From Chitinophagales bacterium (lineage in GTDB: Bacteria > Bacteroidota > Bacteroidia > Chitinophagales > Saprospiraceae), in NCBI GenBank assembly GCA_026928325.1, contig JAIXKS010000022.1, forward strand, positions 1 through 59,818: a DNA stretch of 59,818 nucleotides. Reading direction: 5' to 3'. Below are positions 18,035-27,019 of the stretch, piece by piece. The position numbers and the translations under genes are program-made. Each line of letters begins with the position of its first letter. The stretch's first letter is position 1. The notes below the pieces were generated by a model that was not told the origin of the DNA, searched no databases, and saw only the letters and a list, made by a program, of their open reading frames with translations.

Positions 18035-20839
18035 ATGAAAATTTTAAAGCATATCGTTTTAACAGTTTCATTGATATTCGCTGCATGTTTAACATCGTCA
18101 TTTGCGCAGAATAATATCAAGGGAAAAGTGATTGATGCTGTGACCGGGGAAGCTTTGATAGGAGCAAATGTAATGCTGAAAGCAGTAGAAGGTGTAGGGA
18201 CAGTGACAGATTTTGATGGAGATTTTGATTTAAAGGTACCCAGTTTACCAGCAAATCTAGTTATTTCCTATGTCGGATATGAAGATTTGGACTACACTGT
18301 CAATAATTTGACGCAAAAAATAGTAATCAAACTAACTGAATCGTCAGTAATCATTGATTTAGGCGTAGAAATTAAGGGACAGCGGATATCCGAGAAGCAA
18401 AAGGCCGCTCCTCTAACGATAGAATCCATTGACGCTATCGCTATAAAACAAACGGCATCAACTGATTTTTATAATGGGTTAGGGTCGTTAAAAGGCGTAG
18501 ATTTAACAACGGCGAGTTTGGGCTTTACGGTGATCAATACACGAGGTTTCAATAGTACGAGCCCGGTACGGTCTTTACAGACCATAGATGGTGTAGATAA
18601 CCAATCTCCCGGCCTTAATTTTTCCTTAGGCAATTTTTTAGGCGCATCCGAATTGGATATCAATAAAGTAGATTTAGTGGTAGGTGCGAGTTCGGCTTTC
18701 TACGGGCCAAATGCCTTTAATGGCGTGATTGCCATGGAAACGAAAAATCCTTTCTTTTATCAAGGTCTTGCGGCTTCTGTCAAAGTAGGAGAGCGAAATT
18801 TAGTTGAAACGGCTTTCAGGTTTGCCGATGCCTTTAATAACAAATCAGGAAAACCCGTTGTCGCCTATAAATTGAATTTTTCATTTCTAAAAGCCAATGA
18901 TTGGGAAGCTGATAATTATGATCCTGTAGTGGATACGATTGCAAAAAATAATATCTTTTTATCTAAAGATAATCCGGGTGGCTATAATGCTGTCAATATT
19001 TATGGAGATGAATACAATATATATTATAACGATACGGAATTTACTTCGTTTTCAGGATTGAATGTTTTTTATAGAAAAGGTTATAAGGAAGTAGATTTAG
19101 TAGATTATAATACTAAGAATATAAAGACAGGCGCTGCTATACACATTCGCACGCAACCCTCTAAAGATTTTGATTCTCCTGAATTAGTTTTAGCTTCCAA
19201 TCTTGGGTATGGAACGACCGTGTATCAAGGTGATAATAGATTTAGTTTGCGAGGTATTCAGTTTTTTCAACATAAGATTGAGTTCAAAAAAAGAGACAAA
19301 TATTTTATAAGAGCTTATGCAACTCATGAAGATGCTGGAGATTCCTATGATCCATATTTTACTGCAAAAAAACTAGTTGAGGCTAGTGGATCTGATGATG
19401 CTTGGTTAAGAGCCTACCAGGATTATTGGCGACAAAATAAGGTATTCGAACAATTGCAAGCGCTGGGAATGAGTAAAGAGAATATGAAAGCATGGCAAGC
19501 AGAAAATCAAGAAATCTTAGCTGGTTTTCATCAACAAGCCCAGAAATTCGCTTCTAGCAGAAATAAAACTTTTAGTCTCAAAGATTTTTATGAACCAGGT
19601 ACAGCTAGATTTGATTCGCTTTTTAATGATCTCACATCAAAAAAGAATAATGTCGCAGAAAATGGAACACGCTTCTTTGATAAATCTGCTTTGTATCATG
19701 TACACGGCGAATATAAGTTTACAACCGACTTCTTTAAAGAGCTAACTGTAGGTGCGAATGCAAGGTTGTATAGACCAAATTCGGAAGGAACGATATTTAG
19801 AGACGAATTTGAAAGGATTTCTAACTTTGAATACGGCGTTTATGGTGGTGCTAGTAAGCAGTTTGGTGATTTTACCTTGTCAGCAGCAACGAGATTGGAC
19901 AAGAATCAAAATTTTGATTTCTTAGTGTCTCCTGCCGGATCAGTAGTTTGGAAGCCTTCAGATAATAATTACCTAAGGGTATCTTTTTCTTCAGCAATCA
20001 GAAATCCAACATTATCCGATCAATACTTGGATTTAGATGTAGGCCCTGCAAGGCTTCTTGGTAATTTGAATGGATTCGATAGTCTAATCATATTGGAAAA
20101 CTTTACAGATTGGCGTGCAGATCCTGTTAATATTAAATTAGTGGATAAATATATTGCTCCAATTAGGCCAGAGAAGGTAAAAACCTTTGAAGTAGGGTAT
20201 AGAACAACCCTTTTTGAACGGCTATTTGTGGATGCAAGTTATTACTATAATATATACAATGATTTCATTGGTTACCAGATTGGTGTTAAAATCCCAACGG
20301 TAGAAGTTGAATTATTTCCTGGTTTCCCATCTATTATTCGACAAATATCGAATATAGATGCTTACCGAATAGCCGCTAATTCGGATCAGACCGTCAATTC
20401 ACAAGGGTTTGCGATTGGGCTTAATTACTATTTTTGGAGATATTATGCGCTGAATGGGAATTATAGCTATAATAATCTAATCACACAAGTGGATGATGAT
20501 ATCGTTCCAGCTTTTAATACACCGAAAAATAAATTTAATGTAGGTGTTTCTGGAAGAGACTTTACTTTAGGTTCAGGTGTTAATACTTTTGGCTTTAATA
20601 TCAACTACAAATGGATTGAAGGCTTTATTTTCGAAGGTTCACCTCAATTTACAGGGACAATACCTACTTATGATCTATTAGATGCTCAAGTCAATTATAA
20701 CTTAATTAAGCAAAATTTAGCTATAAAAGTAGGTGCTTCCAATTTATTGAACAACAAACAATTTCAGACTTATGGAGGCCCTAGGATAGGACGAATGGCA
20801 TATATTTCATTAACATACGATTTTAGAACAAAAATTTAA
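18035..20839 (+). CDS. TonB-dependent outer-membrane receptor with CarboxypepD_reg-like domain
   Basis: 934 residues from the ATG at 18035. An in-frame TTG lies 15 codons earlier, but the signal peptide 'MKILKHIVLTVSL...SFAQ' begins at this ATG. Residues about 27-115 form the carboxypeptidase-regulatory-like beta domain ('IKGKVIDAVTGEALIGANV', 'GTVTDFDGDFDLKVP', 'ISYVGYED'). The plug follows ('VINTRGFNS', 'VVGASSAFYGPNAFNGVI'), then a beta barrel ending in 'YISLTYDFRTKI' with a late aromatic residue. It should import a large substrate using TonB energy. The gene 25 nt downstream encodes a T9SS esterase-fold protein, probably co-transcribed, which may be its substrate-binding or processing partner. 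The substrate cannot be read from sequence. Confidence 0.93.
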   Translation: MKILKHIVLTVSLIFAACLTSSFAQNNIKGKVIDAVTGEALIGANVMLKAVEGVGTVTDFDGDFDLKVPSLPANLVISYVGYEDLDYTVNNLTQKIVIKLTESSVIIDLGVEIKGQRISEKQKAAPLTIESIDAIAIKQTASTDFYNGLGSLKGVDLTTASLGFTVINTRGFNSTSPVRSLQTIDGVDNQSPGLNFSLGNFLGASELDINKVDLVVGASSAFYGPNAFNGVIAMETKNPFFYQGLAASVKVGERNLVETAFRFADAFNNKSGKPVVAYKLNFSFLKANDWEADNYDPVVDTIAKNNIFLSKDNPGGYNAVNIYGDEYNIYYNDTEFTSFSGLNVFYRKGYKEVDLVDYNTKNIKTGAAIHIRTQPSKDFDSPELVLASNLGYGTTVYQGDNRFSLRGIQFFQHKIEFKKRDKYFIRAYATHEDAGDSYDPYFTAKKLVEASGSDDAWLRAYQDYWRQNKVFEQLQALGMSKENMKAWQAENQEILAGFHQQAQKFASSRNKTFSLKDFYEPGTARFDSLFNDLTSKKNNVAENGTRFFDKSALYHVHGEYKFTTDFFKELTVGANARLYRPNSEGTIFRDEFERISNFEYGVYGGASKQFGDFTLSAATRLDKNQNFDFLVSPAGSVVWKPSDNNYLRVSFSSAIRNPTLSDQYLDLDVGPARLLGNLNGFDSLIILENFTDWRADPVNIKLVDKYIAPIRPEKVKTFEVGYRTTLFERLFVDASYYYNIYNDFIGYQIGVKIPTVEVELFPGFPSIIRQISNIDAYRIAANSDQTVNSQGFAIGLNYYFWRYYALNGNYSYNNLITQVDDDIVPAFNTPKNKFNVGVSGRDFTLGSGVNTFGFNINYKWIEGFIFEGSPQFTGTIPTYDLLDAQVNYNLIKQNLAIKVGASNLLNNKQFQTYGGPRIGRMAYISLTYDFRTKI

Positions 20840-20864
20840 TTATTAACTTTAAATCTTTTTACAC

Positions 20865-22442
20865 ATGCGAATTTTTACAAAATTTTTCATTGGGTTGGCA
20901 TTTTTGATGACCTATTCAATGGTTCAAGCACAAGAAGGGCGTTACACAAAAGAAGTATTTACGAATGTAAATGTTTCTGATTTAATACCATTACAAAGTA
21001 ACTTTACGGTGATGCCGTGGGTTGGAGGATTATTAAATAGCACACCAGGTCTTGGATCTCAGCGTCAACCACTTCGTGTTCAGTTTTACACACCTGAAGG
21101 TGATACGAAAACAGACAGACCACTTATTATTTATCTTCACACAGGAAACTTTATTCCATTTTCTTTTAATGGATCTTGTGGCGGAACAGTGGCAGACTCT
21201 ACTAACGTAGAGATTGCAACAAGATTGGCAAAAATGGGATATGTTGTTGCAGTAGCAGAATACAGACAAGGCTGGTTACCAACAATCGAACAAGAATTGT
21301 TGAAAAGATACACGTTGATCCAAGCAGCGTACAGAGGCGTACAGGATGTTAATGCGTATGTTCGATATTTTAGAAAAAGTGTTGCTGAATTAGGTAATAT
21401 TCACGGCATTGACCCAGATAAAATTACTGTTTGGGGTCAAGGTACAGGTGGATATTTGTCATTGGCATCTGGTTATTTACATGACTATTCAGAAATTCTT
21501 AGCACTCCAGGTGCAAAATGGATTTTACCTGTAGAAGGTGTTGGAAATGTACCGATGATTATTGAAGGACAGAATGGAACGATCACAGGTGAAGGTCCTA
21601 CAACTTTCTCTTCTCCGGCATATATTCCAACAGCAGCTATCGGATTTAAAAATGGCGATACTTTATGTGTTGAAAATCACCCAGGATATTCTTCTAAGTT
21701 TGCACTAACTGTTAATATGGGAGGAGCTTTAGGAGATACAAGTTGGATTAATAAGGGCGAAACTCCTTTGATTTCTTTCCACGTAGCATCTGACGCACTT
21801 GCACCATGCCAAACAGGGATATTAAGAGTACCTACAGAGAGAGGTCCAGAGCCGGTAGTGGAAGTATCAGGTTCTTGTGATGTTGCGGTTATTATGGATA
21901 GAATTGGTAACAACGACATTTTTAAAACAATCCCTGAAGGTGAAGACCCTTATAATGCTAGTAATCCTGTTTCAAGCTTAGGGTTTTATCAGTTTGATAA
22001 TACACCTGCGGATTCAGGAGCTCCATGGGAATGGACTTTTGCTTCTCAACCGAAGCCAGGTCAGCAACCTACAGATTGTAATACGGATGCAGAATCGGCT
22101 AGAAGATACATCGATACTATTATCGGTTATTTCGCACCAAGAGCTTGTGTAGCTTTAGGTTTAGATTGCTTTACATCTTCTGCTAAGGATTTAACAGAAA
22201 CTCAAGTTAACTTGAAGATGTCTCCAAACCCTGCAAGTGACCAATTGAACCTTTCAGTTTCTGAAGATACACCTATCAAATCTATAGCTTTACATGATAT
22301 CTCAGGTAGAATGTTATTTAATGTTCCTGAATTGAATGCAAGCCGTTATACACTTCATAGAAATCAAATTCAAAATGGTATTTATATCATACGTTTGCAA
22401 TTTGAAAAAGGTGTGATTAGCAAAAAAGTGGTATTTGACTAA
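20865..22442 (+). CDS. Secreted alpha/beta-hydrolase-fold protein with lost nucleophile, T9SS sorted
   Basis: 525 residues with a signal peptide (1-22). The carboxylesterase-like fold is recognisable: 'RPLIIYLHTGNF' (oxyanion-loop strand, HGG changed to HTG), 'MGYVVAVAEYRQGW', 'QAAYRGVQDVNAYVRYFR', then 'IDPDKITVWGQGTGGYLSL'. In active relatives the last segment is G-x-S-x-G; here it is G191-Q-G193-T-G195, so the nucleophile serine is glycine. Catalysis is therefore unlikely. The C-terminus ('MSPNPASDQLNLSV', 'DISGRMLFN', 'NGIYIIRLQ', KKVVFD) is a T9SS type A sorting domain. It follows the TonB receptor by 25 nt and ends with its own terminator; a surface-bound ligand-binding pseudo-enzyme serving the receptor is my inference. 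Confidence 0.85.
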   Translation: MRIFTKFFIGLAFLMTYSMVQAQEGRYTKEVFTNVNVSDLIPLQSNFTVMPWVGGLLNSTPGLGSQRQPLRVQFYTPEGDTKTDRPLIIYLHTGNFIPFSFNGSCGGTVADSTNVEIATRLAKMGYVVAVAEYRQGWLPTIEQELLKRYTLIQAAYRGVQDVNAYVRYFRKSVAELGNIHGIDPDKITVWGQGTGGYLSLASGYLHDYSEILSTPGAKWILPVEGVGNVPMIIEGQNGTITGEGPTTFSSPAYIPTAAIGFKNGDTLCVENHPGYSSKFALTVNMGGALGDTSWINKGETPLISFHVASDALAPCQTGILRVPTERGPEPVVEVSGSCDVAVIMDRIGNNDIFKTIPEGEDPYNASNPVSSLGFYQFDNTPADSGAPWEWTFASQPKPGQQPTDCNTDAESARRYIDTIIGYFAPRACVALGLDCFTSSAKDLTETQVNLKMSPNPASDQLNLSVSEDTPIKSIALHDISGRMLFNVPELNASRYTLHRNQIQNGIYIIRLQFEKGVISKKVVFD

Positions 22443-22474
22443 CCTCAAGTAGCTTTAAATTTATAATATTAGGA

Positions 22475-22509
22475 AAGCTCACAGAAGAAATTCTGTGGGC
22501 TTTTTTTTT
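22475..22509 (+). terminator. Terminator of the receptor/esterase operon
   Basis: A 12-bp stem AAGCTCACAGAA/TTCTGTGGGCTT (one G-U pair) with a GAAA tetraloop and a run of nine T's, about 33 nt after the stop codon. Confidence 0.9.
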
Positions 22510-22824
22510 ATTTTGTAACCTCTTTTAGGTATGATTTATTTCAATCAAAAAGTGATAATTTCCTCTGATACTATAGCTCTTTTTTGCCAGGTGCACTGTT
22601 ATTACTCAAAAAGCATTTCGTCTGTAGAAAATGCTCTTATTTTTATGATTTGAAAGCATATCCCTGTGTAGTTACCGTATTTTATTGGGCTATTGATAAT
22701 TGATAATGGCATTTTTAGATGCTTTATACTTATACGAGATATCGATTGTATAGATCTTTTTTAGATTTGGAATTTAGAATCTTAAAAATTTTATAAAAAA
22801 TATGATTTTTTTTGCTTAAATATT

Positions 22825-22854
22825 TTGTCATATATGAATACCTTATCATATTTG
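22825..22854 (+). promoter_or_regulatory. Promoter of the 59-codon gene
   Basis: TTG (22825-22827), a 19-nt spacer, then CATATTTG (22847-22854), one mismatch from TAnnTTTG. It precedes the small gene by about 60 nt. The 340 bases between the upstream terminator and this promoter hold no gene; a weak AGCATTT/AAATGCT hairpin lies near 22610-22635. Confidence 0.55.
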
Positions 22855-22921
22855 CATATCTTTTTATTATTAATATATCAATTCTAAAATTAATTCATTA
22901 AATCGACTTACTTATTTTGTC

Positions 22922-23101
22922 ATGAAAAATAATAAGCCTAACAAAGCCAACAAAATCCAATCGTCTCAAGAATTTGAGAATCCGCAACGAACTAAAAAGA
23001 AATTAAGCCCCAATACAGGAAAAGTCAATGTCAAATCCAATAAGTTTTGGAACGACATCTATGATGAAGAAGGAGAGGAAGTTCAGAAATATATAAGATA
23101 G
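22922..23101 (+). CDS. Small basic/acidic conserved-type hypothetical protein, 59 residues
   Basis: A 59-codon frame from ATG 22922 to TAG 23101. The N-terminal two thirds are Lys/Asn-rich (MKNNKPNKANKIQ, RTKKKLSPNTGKVNVKSNK); the end is acidic and aromatic, 'FWNDIYDEEGEEVQKYIR'. The change from a basic disordered part to a compact motif looks like a real small protein of Bacteroidota rather than chance, and a promoter and a downstream hairpin frame it. It has no membrane segment or signal. Function unknown. Confidence 0.7.
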   Translation: MKNNKPNKANKIQSSQEFENPQRTKKKLSPNTGKVNVKSNKFWNDIYDEEGEEVQKYIR

Positions 23102-23113
23102 TCTCTAAATCTT

Positions 23114-23145
23114 GGAAAAAACCCGGATTTATATCGGTGTTTTCC
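23114..23145 (+). terminator. Hairpin after the 59-codon gene
   Basis: An imperfect stem GGAAAAAACCCGG / TCGGTGTTTTCC about 12 nt after the stop codon. It has no clear T run, so its terminator role is only probable. Confidence 0.4.
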
Positions 23146-23199
23146 CTGAATTTTAGCCGTTAACAATTCATTATCAGCAAAATGGATAACAATTTGCTG

Positions 23200-23207
23200 T
23201 ACATTTG
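23200..23207 (+). promoter_or_regulatory. -7 box before the 37-codon ORF
   Basis: TACATTTG matches the TAnnTTTG consensus exactly, 32 nt before ATG 23239. No TTG is seen at the proper -33 distance. Confidence 0.45.
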
Positions 23208-23238
23208 CGTATATATTATATACAAATTATTTTAACCC

Positions 23239-23352
23239 ATGAACACTTTTTTTATTAAAACCAAAAACTTTTTGGTCGGGCTATTTGCTAGATCTAAAAA
23301 GTTGGTCAGTTTTCCTCAGGAGGAAGAGCATGACCTTTTCATAGGAGTATAA
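23239..23352 (+). CDS. Candidate 37-residue protein
   Basis: A 37-codon frame from ATG 23239 to TAA 23352. The N-terminal half is hydrophobic and basic (MNTFFIKTKNFLVGLFARSKKLV), the end acidic (PQEEEHDLFIGV). Amphipathic membrane association is conceivable. Supported by an exact -7 box 32 nt upstream and by a long hairpin 50 nt downstream. No family recognised; it could also be an untranslated RNA. Confidence 0.45.
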   Translation: MNTFFIKTKNFLVGLFARSKKLVSFPQEEEHDLFIGV

Positions 23353-23402
23353 ATTAAAGAATCCCCCCTTTTTAATTAATTACTCTCAAATGAACTAGCC
23401 GA

Positions 23403-23442
23403 AATGTCAGAAAATACTCGTCTTGGTGTATTCTCTGACATT
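23403..23442. terminator. Long hairpin between the 37-codon ORF and a MITE
   Basis: A 15-bp stem AATGTCAGAAAATAC / GTATTCTCTGACATT with one mismatch and a 10-nt loop. It has no strong T run. It lies 50 nt past the small ORF and 9 nt before MITE copy 3; a bidirectional terminator is likely, as the next gene is convergent. Confidence 0.55.
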
Positions 23443-23450
23443 GCTATTTC

Positions 23451-23614
23451 TAGTGGTCCGTCCACAAAAAAGATCTTAAAGAAATGTAGTTCTTTTTTCA
23501 AATTTCAGCGTTAAAAATACTCGTCATAGTTACCACCATGCCTGCGTTTTTTGCCTTGAACTTTAAAAAAACAACTTCCATTATAATTTAAGTCTTTTTA
23601 TAGACAGATCACTA
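23451..23614 (+). repeat. MITE copy 3 (full, plus orientation, diverged ends)
   Basis: 164 bp. Ends TAGTGGTCCGTC and GACAGATCACTA differ from the consensus at two and one positions, respectively. The central CATAGTTACCACCATG hairpin has one change. C-TA and TA-G flanks. Lies between the 37-codon ORF and the convergent end of hscA. Confidence 0.93.
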
Positions 23615-23627
23615 GGCGTTTCATTTT

Positions 23628-25502
23628 TTATAAGTTATTGTCATTTACTGACACTTCCTTTAGAGCTTTACTGATATTAATATCCAAGGCTTTATGTGCT
23701 AGCGGAGAAGAATAATCGTTAAGTGTTTTCATTGCCAATTCGATTTCATCTTTGTTTTTGGCTTGTACTTGAGCTTTGAGCTCATTAGTAAGTTGAACAA
23801 TCTGATGAATTTCTTCTGGACTCAATATGTTTTTGTTCTGGACAATAAATTTATCTGCTGCTAGGATGATATTATTGGCTTCATTGATGGCTTCAAGCAA
23901 GGCTCTTTGTTGCACATCAGAAGAAGCATTTTTAATAGAATCTATGAGCATCAATGCCATCTCTTCTTCCGTAATCCCGTAAGTAGAGCGGATTTCCACT
24001 GAAGTATTGACACCTGATCGAAGCTCTTTAGCTTTGACCGTTAATATGCCGTCAGCATCTAAGATGAAATGAACTTCTATCTTAGGTAAGCCGGCAGCCA
24101 TCGGAGGAATATCGCGTAGGATAAATTCTCCTAGTTTTCGATTGTGTTCTACTAAGTCCCGCTCGCCTTGATAAACAGATACTCTTAAGTTTTTTTGTCC
24201 ATCTATCGACGTTGTATATTGTCTTCCGGCTCGTTGAGGAACTTTGGCGTTGCGTGGAATGATGGTATCCATTAAGCCACCCACTGTTTCGATACCTAAA
24301 GAAAGCGGAGTTACATCCAGTAATAAAATGTCTTTTCGATTGCCGGCTAAAATGTCTGCTTGGATTGCTGCTCCAAGAGCTACCACCTCATCCGGATGGA
24401 GTGAGTTGTCCGGTTTTTTTCCAAAAACTTCTTCTAACCTTCTGCTAATCATTGGGATCCTAGTCGAACCACCCACGAGGATAACCTTCTCGATATCTGC
24501 TATCTTTAGTTTTGAATCTTCTATGGCCTGACGACAGCAAGTGATGGTCCTCTCTACTAAAGGACTGATTTGATTTTCGAAAATTTCATTGCTCAGCGAT
24601 AATGAGAAGTTTCGCACTTTGTGGTTATATATCTCACCACGACCTACTGCTATTTTGGCCTCTTCAGCGGCTATACGCAATAATTGGTTGAGTTCGGTAT
24701 CTTGAACTAGTGTTTCATGGCTCAAATTCAATTGTTCCATCCAAAAGGATATAATGGCTCGATCAAAATCGTCACCACCTAGTAAAGTGTCTCCATTTGT
24801 CGATAAGACGTCAAAGATGCCATCTTCTAGGTGAAGAATAGATATATCAAATGTGCCTCCTCCTAAATCATATACCGCTATATTTGTATTGTGCTCTTTG
24901 TCCAGACCTATCCCATACGCCAAACTAGCTGCTGTAGGCTCGTTGACTATGCGAAGGACATCGAGCCCGGCTAGCTTTCCGGCATCTCGTGTAGCTTGTC
25001 GCTGTGCATCGTTAAAATAGGCGGGTACTGTAACAACTGCCTTGGAAATTTGCGTTTTAAGATGCGTTTCTGCATCCGCTTTTAGGGCTTTAAGAATTTC
25101 AGCGGATAGGGTGACAGGATTATGAAAAGTTTTACCAACTTTGATTTTGACGAGTTCTTGCTCCTCACTATCGATGATCTCGTATCCGATGCTATTTTTC
25201 AAATTGACGATATCACCGTAAGATTTACCCATCAGGCGTTTTACTGAAAAGATAGTTTTATCTGGTGCATCTGATAAGTGTAATTTAGCTGCTTCTCCAA
25301 CAATAATATCTTCATTATCAGAAAAGTGTATCACTGATGGTGTTAAAGCATGCTGCCCATGCGAAGATTTGATAGTCTTAGGCACTCCATTTTCTATATA
25401 GGCTATTAAACTATTAGTTGTACCTAGGTCGATACCTACGATAATCTCTTGGGTTGGTTCTGAAGCCATGTCTCCGGACTTCATATCAATAGAAAACTTC
25501 AT
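23628..25502 (-). CDS. hscA: HscA-type Hsp70 chaperone for Fe-S cluster assembly
   Basis: 624 residues of the Hsp70 family. The ATPase domain has '[14 protein letters not shown]', '[21 protein letters not shown]', '[14 protein letters not shown]', '[15 protein letters not shown]' and '[13 protein letters not shown]'. The substrate domain reads '[17 protein letters not shown]', then '[28 protein letters not shown]'; the last part, without the DnaK-style GTGK motif, marks the HscA branch, which releases clusters from IscU. Alternative in-frame ATGs occur at codons 7 and 12, and the conserved region begins after codon 18, so the true start may be a little later. No hscB, iscU or fdx is adjacent. 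Convergent with a MITE 13 nt past its stop. Confidence 0.88.
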   Translation of the reverse strand: MKFSIDMKSGDMASEPTQEIIVGIDLGTTNSLIAYIENGVPKTIKSSHGQHALTPSVIHFSDNEDIIVGEAAKLHLSDAPDKTIFSVKRLMGKSYGDIVNLKNSIGYEIIDSEEQELVKIKVGKTFHNPVTLSAEILKALKADAETHLKTQISKAVVTVPAYFNDAQRQATRDAGKLAGLDVLRIVNEPTAASLAYGIGLDKEHNTNIAVYDLGGGTFDISILHLEDGIFDVLSTNGDTLLGGDDFDRAIISFWMEQLNLSHETLVQDTELNQLLRIAAEEAKIAVGRGEIYNHKVRNFSLSLSNEIFENQISPLVERTITCCRQAIEDSKLKIADIEKVILVGGSTRIPMISRRLEEVFGKKPDNSLHPDEVVALGAAIQADILAGNRKDILLLDVTPLSLGIETVGGLMDTIIPRNAKVPQRAGRQYTTSIDGQKNLRVSVYQGERDLVEHNRKLGEFILRDIPPMAAGLPKIEVHFILDADGILTVKAKELRSGVNTSVEIRSTYGITEEEMALMLIDSIKNASSDVQQRALLEAINEANNIILAADKFIVQNKNILSPEEIHQIVQLTNELKAQVQAKNKDEIELAMKTLNDYSSPLAHKALDINISKALKEVSVNDNNL

Positions 25503-25922
25503 GGTCTTGAAATTTTTAGATAAAATGCACGCTATGTATTCTAAAACACTTGTGCCGAACTATGGTTTATGCTTATTTAAAATAATTCTAAATTAAGCCT
25601 TTGTAAAAAGTTGGCAAAGTTAATAAAAATTAATGAAAAAGCGTGAACTTCAATGGAAGGGTTTATATGTTCAATGGTTTGTATGTTTAAAAGTTTACCC
25701 TGTTGGATATTTATTATTCCACATAGTGAATGGGTGTAGAGGTATAATTTTGAAGGAATTGTTGAGGCTATTCAAAAGTGTACTTTGGGAAGACGTGGTC
25801 AAAAAACGGTGTCAACCAAAATGTTAATTGAGCTTTTACTACAAACATCACTGCTACAAAGCTTTTGCCATATACCAGTGATGTTTATAAATGTCTGCTT
25901 GCCGATTATTTATTTTGATGGG
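25503..25922. other. Intergenic region upstream of hscA with an inverted repeat
   Basis: 420 bases with no supported gene. TAACTTTG (25622-25615, minus strand) is an exact -7 box for hscA with a leader of about 105 nt. An inverted repeat AAACATCACTG (25843-25853) / CAGTGATGTTT (25876-25886) has a 22-nt loop and lies 37 nt past the stop of the DUF6132 gene; it may be its terminator although a T run is lacking. A 64-codon frame on the + strand (25633-25827) shows no protein-like features. Confidence 0.5.
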
Positions 25923-26141
25923 TTATTCCTCAGTTTTTTTCGGTTGATTTTTAGTGTCAGGTTGGAACATTGAGAATAATAATCCGCCCATGATTGCTCC
26001 GTAAATCGTGCTATTGACAGGATTAGAGGTGATTGCGCATGTACCTGAACTACATCCTACAAACTTCCAATATAAAAAACCGGAAATTGCACCTACGACT
26101 ACTCCGATGATGGTAAGCATTTGCTTTTTTATGAATTCCAT
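25923..26141 (-). CDS. DUF6132 small membrane protein
   Basis: 72 residues with two predicted membrane segments (about 9-26 and 46-60) separated by 'KFVGCSSGTCAITSNPVNSTIYG'. The GCSSGTC cysteine pair and the 'SNP..STIYGA..GGLLFSMF' pattern match the DUF6132 family of Bacteroidota. The paired cysteines on the loop suggest a redox or metal role, but none is established. It follows the Tll0287-like haem protein gene by 7 nt, so both are made from one transcript. Confidence 0.85.
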   Translation of the reverse strand: MEFIKKQMLTIIGVVVGAISGFLYWKFVGCSSGTCAITSNPVNSTIYGAIMGGLLFSMFQPDTKNQPKKTEE

Positions 26142-26148
26142 GATTGTT

Positions 26149-26730
26149 TTATTTTAATTGAACTTTCCAAATACCTCTCAACTGCCCCATTTCATATCCC
26201 GTGGCCTTATCATTGGGGTATTTCATGGTTATCGCTTGTAAGGTTTCTGCTTCTATTTCCGTATCTTTATTTCCATGACAAGAAAGACAAGTCGGCATCC
26301 CTAAAGGAATCGCTTTGTAATAATATACAGCTTCTCCATCTTTGGTCACCCAGTGTTTCGGATTAACATCTTTATCTTGCATCAAACCGCTGATAACTTC
26401 CCAGGCTTTCATGTCAGTTTCGCTTGAAAGGGTATTATCCGGGTTCCTATTTTTTTCACTTAGCCTTTGAATAGCTACTTGATGTGTTGCTGCTGCTTCG
26501 TTGGTAAGAGGAATGGCGCTTTCACTACAGAAGGACACTGCACCGGCTGTTCCACTCGCTTCAATAGCCTTCGTAAGGTTCTTAAGTAACATTTGTTGCG
26601 TATAGGCAGAAAGACTGTCTCCTAAGGTTAGATATTCTGCTTTTTGGGCTTCTGTCATCTCTTTGGAGGTCGTCATACATCCTACGATTAAGGTAAAAAT
26701 GCTAAGTATTACGATTGTATTTCTAATCAT
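26149..26730 (-). CDS. Tll0287-like (DUF3365) c-type haem lipoprotein
   Basis: 193 residues. The signal ends in a lipobox 'LIVGC' (C18), so it should be a lipid-anchored envelope protein. The body matches the Tll0287-like domain: 'AVSFCSESAIPLT' in the first third and a single c-type haem motif C-LS-C-H in 'MPTCLSCHGNKDTE' (about residue 150), followed by 'YPNDKATGYEMGQLRGIWKV'. Such domains bind one haem and act as sensors or electron carriers. 7 nt before the DUF6132 gene. Confidence 0.88.
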   Translation of the reverse strand: MIRNTIVILSIFTLIVGCMTTSKEMTEAQKAEYLTLGDSLSAYTQQMLLKNLTKAIEASGTAGAVSFCSESAIPLTNEAAATHQVAIQRLSEKNRNPDNTLSSETDMKAWEVISGLMQDKDVNPKHWVTKDGEAVYYYKAIPLGMPTCLSCHGNKDTEIEAETLQAITMKYPNDKATGYEMGQLRGIWKVQLK

Positions 26731-26950
26731 GATTGCTAAATATGTTATAGATGTATTTAATGTGTAAAATATTGATTAATAAAATTATATGAACAAAAAG
26801 TGTTATGCTGAATCTATTTTTGGAAGTCAAAATAACATATATACTGTATCGTATTTGTTATGGGAAATCGCAACCTATAAATTCGATATAATAAACAAAA
26901 TTGCAATTGTAAAAGTTTCTCTGCGTGTGGGTCCTCCAAGTTGCGACATA

Positions 26951-26992
26951 AATAAAAAATGGTTAGACGCCCATTTGTGCCTAACCATTTAT
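26951..26992 (-). terminator. Terminator of the NlpE/META lipoprotein gene
   Basis: On the minus strand a perfect 10-bp stem AAATGGTTAG/CTAACCATTT with a 14-nt loop is followed by ATTTTTTATTT. It lies 30 nt after the stop at 27020. Confidence 0.9.
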
Positions 26993-27019
26993 ATTTTTAA
27001 TAAAAAACTGACGAGGATA

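Noticed and set aside
25633-25827. 64-codon frame on the plus strand upstream of hscA
   Set aside because: It overlaps the hscA promoter on the other strand and shows no domain or plausible start context.
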